This document shows, piece after piece, positions 5,584 to 9,658 of a DNA stretch of 9,658 bases. The number at the start of each line of letters is the position of its first letter. Position 1 is the first letter of the stretch. Source of the DNA: Prevotella sp. (GTDB taxonomy: Bacteria > Bacteroidota > Bacteroidia > Bacteroidales > Bacteroidaceae); contig JAILAA010000066.1 in the NCBI GenBank assembly GCA_024681875.1, positions 1 to 9,658 of the forward strand, given 5' to 3'. The notes beneath the pieces are model-generated. The model was not told where the DNA came from. It saw nothing but the letters and a program-made list of their open reading frames with translations, and did not search any database. The position numbers were made by a program, and so were the translations under genes.

Positions 5584-6981
5584 ATGAGACACATTGTAAG
5601 AAATATATTTGCCGTAGCGCTCTTGGCTTCTGTCGGCACCATAACGGCACAGGACTTTAACTCGTCCTATTTCATCAACGACTACAAATACCGTCACGAC
5701 CTGAACCCAGCCTTCGACAACGAACAAAGCTACATCAGTATGCCGGCGATAGGCAACCTGACCGTTACGATGCAGGGCAACTTCGGCTTAGATGGCGTCC
5801 TTTTCAAGAATCCCAATCCCGGGGCGGCCAAGAAAACCGTAACCTTCATGCATCCTGACATCTCCTGGAGTCAGGTAAAGGGCAGTCTGAAAGACAACAA
5901 CAAGCTTTCCACGAATCTGGATGTCACCATCCTCTCTGTCGGTTTCAAAGGCTTCGGCGGCTACAACACGATTGAGCTCAACTCGAGGACATTTGTAGGC
6001 ATGCAACTGCCACTCGGGCTGTTCGAACTGGCTAAAAACACCGGAAACCGCCGTTATGACTTCAGCGACCTTGGTTTCCGCGTCCAGTCTTACGGTGAGC
6101 TGGCCTTTGGACATTCACACCAAATCAACGAGAAGCTGCGTATTGGTGCCAAGATGAAAGTGCTGTTGGGACTGGCCCGTGCCGACGTTGAGATGAACAA
6201 TGTCGTGGCCGACCTGACCAGCAACAACCAGTGGACTGTGTCCGGTCAGGCAAAGGCCAACCTCAAAGTGAAGGGGCTGACCCTAAAGGAAGAGGAAAAG
6301 GAATACAACAACAAGCCCGGGTCATATAAATATGTAAATGATGTCGACGTCGACGGGGCCGGCATCAATGGCTTCGGCCTGGGGTTAGACCTCGGCGCTA
6401 CCTACAAGGTTGCAGAAAGCATGACGCTCAGTGCAGCCCTGACAGACATCGGCTTCATCAGCTGGAGCAACAACATCCAAGCCTCCAACCACCAACAGAC
6501 ATTTACCTTTAACGGATTCCACGATATTTCCGTCAAAGAGGAGCGCGACCCCAACACCCTCGATAAACAGTCGGACGACTATGCTGACCAGCTGGCCGAC
6601 TTCGCCAACCTGCAGAACGACGGCGACCAGGGCGGTGAGACCAATGCGCTGGCTGCTACGGCCCGTCTGGGTGCCGAATATGTGCTGCCTGCCTACAAGC
6701 CCCTATCCTTTGGCCTGTTACTGCAGCACCGCTTTGACGGCGCCTTCTCTTGGAGTGAAGGTCGTCTGAGTGCCAACTACGCCCCAGTCAAGTGGCTCAA
6801 CGGCGGTGTCAACATAGCAGTCAACTCATTCACAACGAGTGCTGGCTGGGTGCTGAACATTCATCCCAAAGTGCTCAACTTCTTTATCGGCATGGACCAT
6901 ATCCTTGGCAAAACCACGAAGGAGATGATTCCCCTCAGCAGCAATGCCAGTTTGAATTTTGGTATGAATATTGCGTTCTGA
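5584..6981 (+). CDS. DUF5723 family protein, probable outer-membrane beta-barrel
   Basis: The 465-residue product has a signal peptide (MRHIVRNIFAVALLASVGTITA, cleavage near residue 22) and reads like the Bacteroidetes DUF5723 family. Recognisable stretches are YRHDLNPAFDNEQSYISMP (about 37-55), FMHPDISW (about 89), GFKGFGGYNTIELNSRT, and DFSDLGFRVQSYGELAFGHS, followed by a Gly-rich C-terminal half. The length is normal for the family as I recall it. Alternating hydrophobic residues, many Gly-aromatic pairs (GLGLDLGATY, LSFGLLLQHRF) and a terminal phenylalanine (LNFGMNIAF) support an outer-membrane beta-barrel. No biochemical role is established to my knowledge. It follows the large lipoprotein gene by 25 bp and is the last gene of the plus-strand cluster. 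Its stop is 7 bp from the stop of the convergent carboxypeptidase gene, with no clear terminator between them. Confidence 0.87.
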   Translation: MRHIVRNIFAVALLASVGTITAQDFNSSYFINDYKYRHDLNPAFDNEQSYISMPAIGNLTVTMQGNFGLDGVLFKNPNPGAAKKTVTFMHPDISWSQVKGSLKDNNKLSTNLDVTILSVGFKGFGGYNTIELNSRTFVGMQLPLGLFELAKNTGNRRYDFSDLGFRVQSYGELAFGHSHQINEKLRIGAKMKVLLGLARADVEMNNVVADLTSNNQWTVSGQAKANLKVKGLTLKEEEKEYNNKPGSYKYVNDVDVDGAGINGFGLGLDLGATYKVAESMTLSAALTDIGFISWSNNIQASNHQQTFTFNGFHDISVKEERDPNTLDKQSDDYADQLADFANLQNDGDQGGETNALAATARLGAEYVLPAYKPLSFGLLLQHRFDGAFSWSEGRLSANYAPVKWLNGGVNIAVNSFTTSAGWVLNIHPKVLNFFIGMDHILGKTTKEMIPLSSNASLNFGMNIAF

Positions 6982-6988
6982 AGAATTC

Positions 6989-9658
6989 TTACCTGATTAC
7001 CACTGCGCGACCGTCGTAGAGGTAAATACCCTTAGCGGTGGGCATGCCATTGAGGCGACGGCCGTCGAGCGTATACCAGCCTTGTAGTGACGGGCGACGT
7101 GTGGCAATGGGCGATTCCTCTATTCCTGTGACACAGCCGTCGCCGAAATCCATTACGAATTCACGTGTCTCTCCGTTGGGCTCTTTTTGTATGTCAAAGT
7201 ATGCACGGAAGGGTTTCAGCGTGCGGTTCGTAGCAGTGTGCCGCAAGTCGTTGTTACCCATCAGGTAGTAGATATTGGAATCTTCAGCGCTGATGTCTAA
7301 AGCATCATAATAGCCAACGAAACTGACGCCGCCAAAGGTGATCGTCTCACCTGCTGTGGAAGTGACGAGAACATTCTGGAACACGGGGTTCTTGATGTCG
7401 CGGGTTTCAGGGCTGGCATTATCGTAACCAGCCGCCTTTTCCCACTTGATGATATAGGGCACACCGGCCAGCAGCTTAGCTACGGGGTCGCCAAAAACCA
7501 TCGACACATGGCGGCCCTGTATCGATGCGCCTTCAAGCGTCTTGGCAATGGCGCCTTTGAGCACACTGCCACCAATCTTCACGTCGAAGGGCAGGCACAG
7601 CGTGTTCCAGGTTCCGTCTTTGTAGATGGTGCGGCCGCTGAGCTTGACGTTGCGGATTTTATCGTTGGCGTCGCTGATGACGCTGCTGTTGTCGTAGCCA
7701 TTATTGGCCAGTTCAATGGTGGGATAGACGCACGACACCGTGGCCACCCATCCCTTCTTGTTCACGCTGTAGTCGGAAGTAAACCTGAAGGTGAGCGCAC
7801 CAGAGGCATTGGTGGCTGTCACCGTGCCTGGGCTGTTGCTGCCTGAATACTGTCCAATGAGGGTAGCTGAGGTCGATGTGCCGTCGTAGATGTAAAGGTA
7901 GTCGTAGCCAGACTCGATTTCAAACTCCTGGAAGTCAACGCACACCTTGGCATCATCGCTTCCCGGATAGAATTTCAGCGTATAGTCCAGACTGTTGCCA
8001 TAGTTAGCGCTGGGGCCTCCCGAGTCGTAGAAGATGCCGCTGCACGTTGTCACCGAGCCGCTGTGCATGTTGACGGCTTCGGCCACATGGATATAATTGC
8101 TCTTCGTCAGGGTCTGGCTGTTGCCCTCTGCGTCGGTGATGGTCAGGGTGACGTCGAAGTCGCCCGCCGTATTATACTTGATGTTACTGGGATTCTTTAC
8201 CGTAGAAGTAGCGGGCGTAGCCCCCTCGAAGGTCCAGGAATATGAAGCGACAGTGCCGAAGGAGGCATCGGTGAAGTTGACGGTCTTGCCAGTGGATACA
8301 GTCGTTGACGAAGCAGTGAAGTTAGGCATCAGGCAGTTGCCAGGGGTGAGCTGGATGTCGTTCAATTCTACACGTTCTCCGTCGGCCACCGTCACTTCAA
8401 CAACCTGCGGACAGTATCCGTCTTTCTGGAAGAGGAACGTGTAGGTGCCGCCCTTGATGGGACGGTGGAAGTCACCAGCGCTATGAGTGCTCACTGCAGA
8501 GCCGTGATGGTCGTGGTCTTGTACGGTGACAGTGACACCCTCAATGGGGGCGTTTGTCGTGGCATCTTTCACAATTCCATGTACGCCCTTGAGGCATTGC
8601 TCCATATAGGCCAGCATGGCGTTGTGGTTGTAGTTCCAGAAGGTTGGAAGCTGTGAGGCTGAAGGGTTCTTCGTGGAAGAGCACTCTATAGTCACTTCGC
8701 GGCACTGTGCGTAGTAGTTCATGTAGTCCTGACGGCTGCCAGTAATGACATACCAATCAGCGCCGTTAGTGACGCCGCTGCTATAGGTGTCGGTCATGTA
8801 ACTGGAAGAGACCTGACGGGCGTTGCTCACATACTCTGCGCTGACATATTGCCACCAGGCATCATCGGCGTGGCGATCGTATGTATTATCCCACGGGTAG
8901 TTCACCACTTCAGCGCCGCCGTGGAAGTTGGCACTCATCGTGAACAGGTATTGCTGAGCCAGATTCATCATCCACTGCGCCTCGTTTTGGTAGGACGAAG
9001 CGTTGTCGGGATGGGCACCGTGGTTGAAGTCGGGGAAGTGGCGGTTAAGGTCAACACCATTGATGTTGTAACGGCGTGCTCCAGAGACCGTGTTGTTACC
9101 ACCATAATACGTGCCATCGGGGTTGGTGTTGGGGAAGATGAAGATGTCGAGGTTGTTCACCAGATTGCTAATGCGCCTATCATTGCTGGTACATAGTTCA
9201 TCAATGAGGCGGAGCATGAGAATCATGCCTGTTGTCTCGTCTCCATGCATGGTGGAGCTATAGAGGAACTTCGGCTTGCCGTCGGGGGCGCCGTTGTTGA
9301 TACGCACGCCCATCAGCTTTCGACCTGAGGACAGCGTACCCAGTTCAATGTAGGTACAGGTGCGGCCTGAAACAGTCTGTGAAGGGAAGGCCTGCATCAT
9401 CGATTCATACTGAGAATATGTTGGATAGGAATTCCAGCTTTTGCTCTTCCCGTCCCACATGGCATGGGTTTCTCTCATTGAAGGCGGCATCTGCAAGGTG
9501 GGTTGATAGCCTGCCTTCAACATTTCGTCGTACTCTTTCTGATTGGCGTAGCAGACAACGGTCGTGCCGTCAATCTTGTCAACGGAACAGATACGGTTGA
9601 TGGTCCCTGCCTCAGAGGGGTTATTGACGCCGACCGTGAAATAATACTCGCCACGACT
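6989..9658 (-). CDS. Secreted zinc carboxypeptidase (M14) with PKD and CUB-like domains, N-terminus beyond window
   Basis: The frame is open to the right edge, showing 889 residues; the ATG at 9523 is internal because the preceding 45 codons match the usual M14 pro-region (YYFTVGVN ... ICSVDKIDGTTVVCYANQKE). Numbering from the edge, the M14 catalytic domain covers about 95-355. Zinc ligands are His138 and Glu141 in HGDE and His246 in NFHGG. Asn205-Arg206 (DLNR) binds the substrate carboxylate, a Tyr in QDYMNYY (about 312-316) matches the family tyrosine, and Glu325 (VTIE) is the general base, so the enzyme looks active. Then come a carboxypeptidase-regulatory-like domain (358-440) with a His-rich loop, a PKD domain (445-525), a CUB-like domain (530-645), a Prevotella module (LSGRTIYKDGTWNTLCLPF) and a sorting-like end (YTLDGRR ... 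KGIYLYDGRAVVIR). It should be secreted, probably by type IX secretion, and trim C-terminal residues from external peptides. P. gingivalis CPG70 is the closest characterised analogue I know. Metal dependence and specificity are inferred. Confidence 0.92.
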   Translation of the reverse strand, partial: SRGEYYFTVGVNNPSEAGTINRICSVDKIDGTTVVCYANQKEYDEMLKAGYQPTLQMPPSMRETHAMWDGKSKSWNSYPTYSQYESMMQAFPSQTVSGRTCTYIELGTLSSGRKLMGVRINNGAPDGKPKFLYSSTMHGDETTGMILMLRLIDELCTSNDRRISNLVNNLDIFIFPNTNPDGTYYGGNNTVSGARRYNINGVDLNRHFPDFNHGAHPDNASSYQNEAQWMMNLAQQYLFTMSANFHGGAEVVNYPWDNTYDRHADDAWWQYVSAEYVSNARQVSSSYMTDTYSSGVTNGADWYVITGSRQDYMNYYAQCREVTIECSSTKNPSASQLPTFWNYNHNAMLAYMEQCLKGVHGIVKDATTNAPIEGVTVTVQDHDHHGSAVSTHSAGDFHRPIKGGTYTFLFQKDGYCPQVVEVTVADGERVELNDIQLTPGNCLMPNFTASSTTVSTGKTVNFTDASFGTVASYSWTFEGATPATSTVKNPSNIKYNTAGDFDVTLTITDAEGNSQTLTKSNYIHVAEAVNMHSGSVTTCSGIFYDSGGPSANYGNSLDYTLKFYPGSDDAKVCVDFQEFEIESGYDYLYIYDGTSTSATLIGQYSGSNSPGTVTATNASGALTFRFTSDYSVNKKGWVATVSCVYPTIELANNGYDNSSVISDANDKIRNVKLSGRTIYKDGTWNTLCLPFDVKIGGSVLKGAIAKTLEGASIQGRHVSMVFGDPVAKLLAGVPYIIKWEKAAGYDNASPETRDIKNPVFQNVLVTSTAGETITFGGVSFVGYYDALDISAEDSNIYYLMGNNDLRHTATNRTLKPFRAYFDIQKEPNGETREFVMDFGDGCVTGIEESPIATRRPSLQGWYTLDGRRLNGMPTAKGIYLYDGRAVVIR

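Noticed and set aside
6981..6990. AAGAATTCTT palindrome as a bidirectional terminator
   Set aside because: AT-rich, no loop, no adjacent U-run, and partly inside both stop codons; likely chance.
9521..9523. ATG at 9523 as the start of the carboxypeptidase
   Set aside because: The frame stays open to the edge with pro-region-like sequence and there is no signal peptide at this Met, so the true start is outside the window.

Overview
The window looks like chromosomal DNA from a Bacteroidales bacterium, most likely Prevotella or a close relative (Prevotellaceae). Three kinds of evidence support this. The intergenic promoters carry the Bacteroidetes -7 element TAnnTTTG. No strong Shine-Dalgarno sequences precede the starts, which instead follow A-rich leaders. 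The proteins are families typical of this group: a BspA-like leucine-rich-repeat surface protein, a DUF5723 protein, lipoproteins with an acidic run after the lipobox cysteine, and two proteins with the short C-terminal module (Y-x-L-x-G-R-x ... K-G-[IL]-Y-[IL] ... basic end) that resembles type IX secretion sorting domains. The genus is an inference from style, not from a marker gene.

Layout, left to right. Positions 1-2866 hold a minus-strand cluster. From its promoter end it reads: a BspA-like surface protein (1730-2866), a 48-residue small protein whose start overlaps the previous stop as ATGA (1587-1733), and a large secreted fibronectin-III-like protein that runs off the left edge (1-1532). 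Positions 2867-3257 are a divergent intergenic region with one promoter for each direction. The minus-strand promoter has 13 consecutive A residues between its -33-like and -7 elements. Positions 3258-6981 hold a plus-strand cluster: a small surface lipoprotein, a 578-residue lipoprotein, and a DUF5723 protein that is probably an outer-membrane beta-barrel. Positions 6989-9658 hold a minus-strand zinc carboxypeptidase (peptidase M14) with regulatory-like, PKD and CUB-like domains; its N-terminus lies beyond the right edge. It ends 7 bp from the DUF5723 gene, tail to tail.

Every gene here encodes an exported or apparently exported product, except possibly the 48-residue protein, which has no signal peptide. 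The left cluster looks like a cell-surface adhesin or substrate-binding set. The lipoprotein/DUF5723 pair may form an uncharacterised outer-membrane assembly. The carboxypeptidase would act on peptides outside the cell and resembles Porphyromonas gingivalis CPG70 in combining an M14 domain with PKD and sorting domains. I see no RNA genes, insertion sequences, CRISPR arrays or phage genes. The best candidates for something undescribed are the translationally coupled 48-residue protein, the homopolymer inside the BspA-like promoter, and the lipoprotein/DUF5723 pair.
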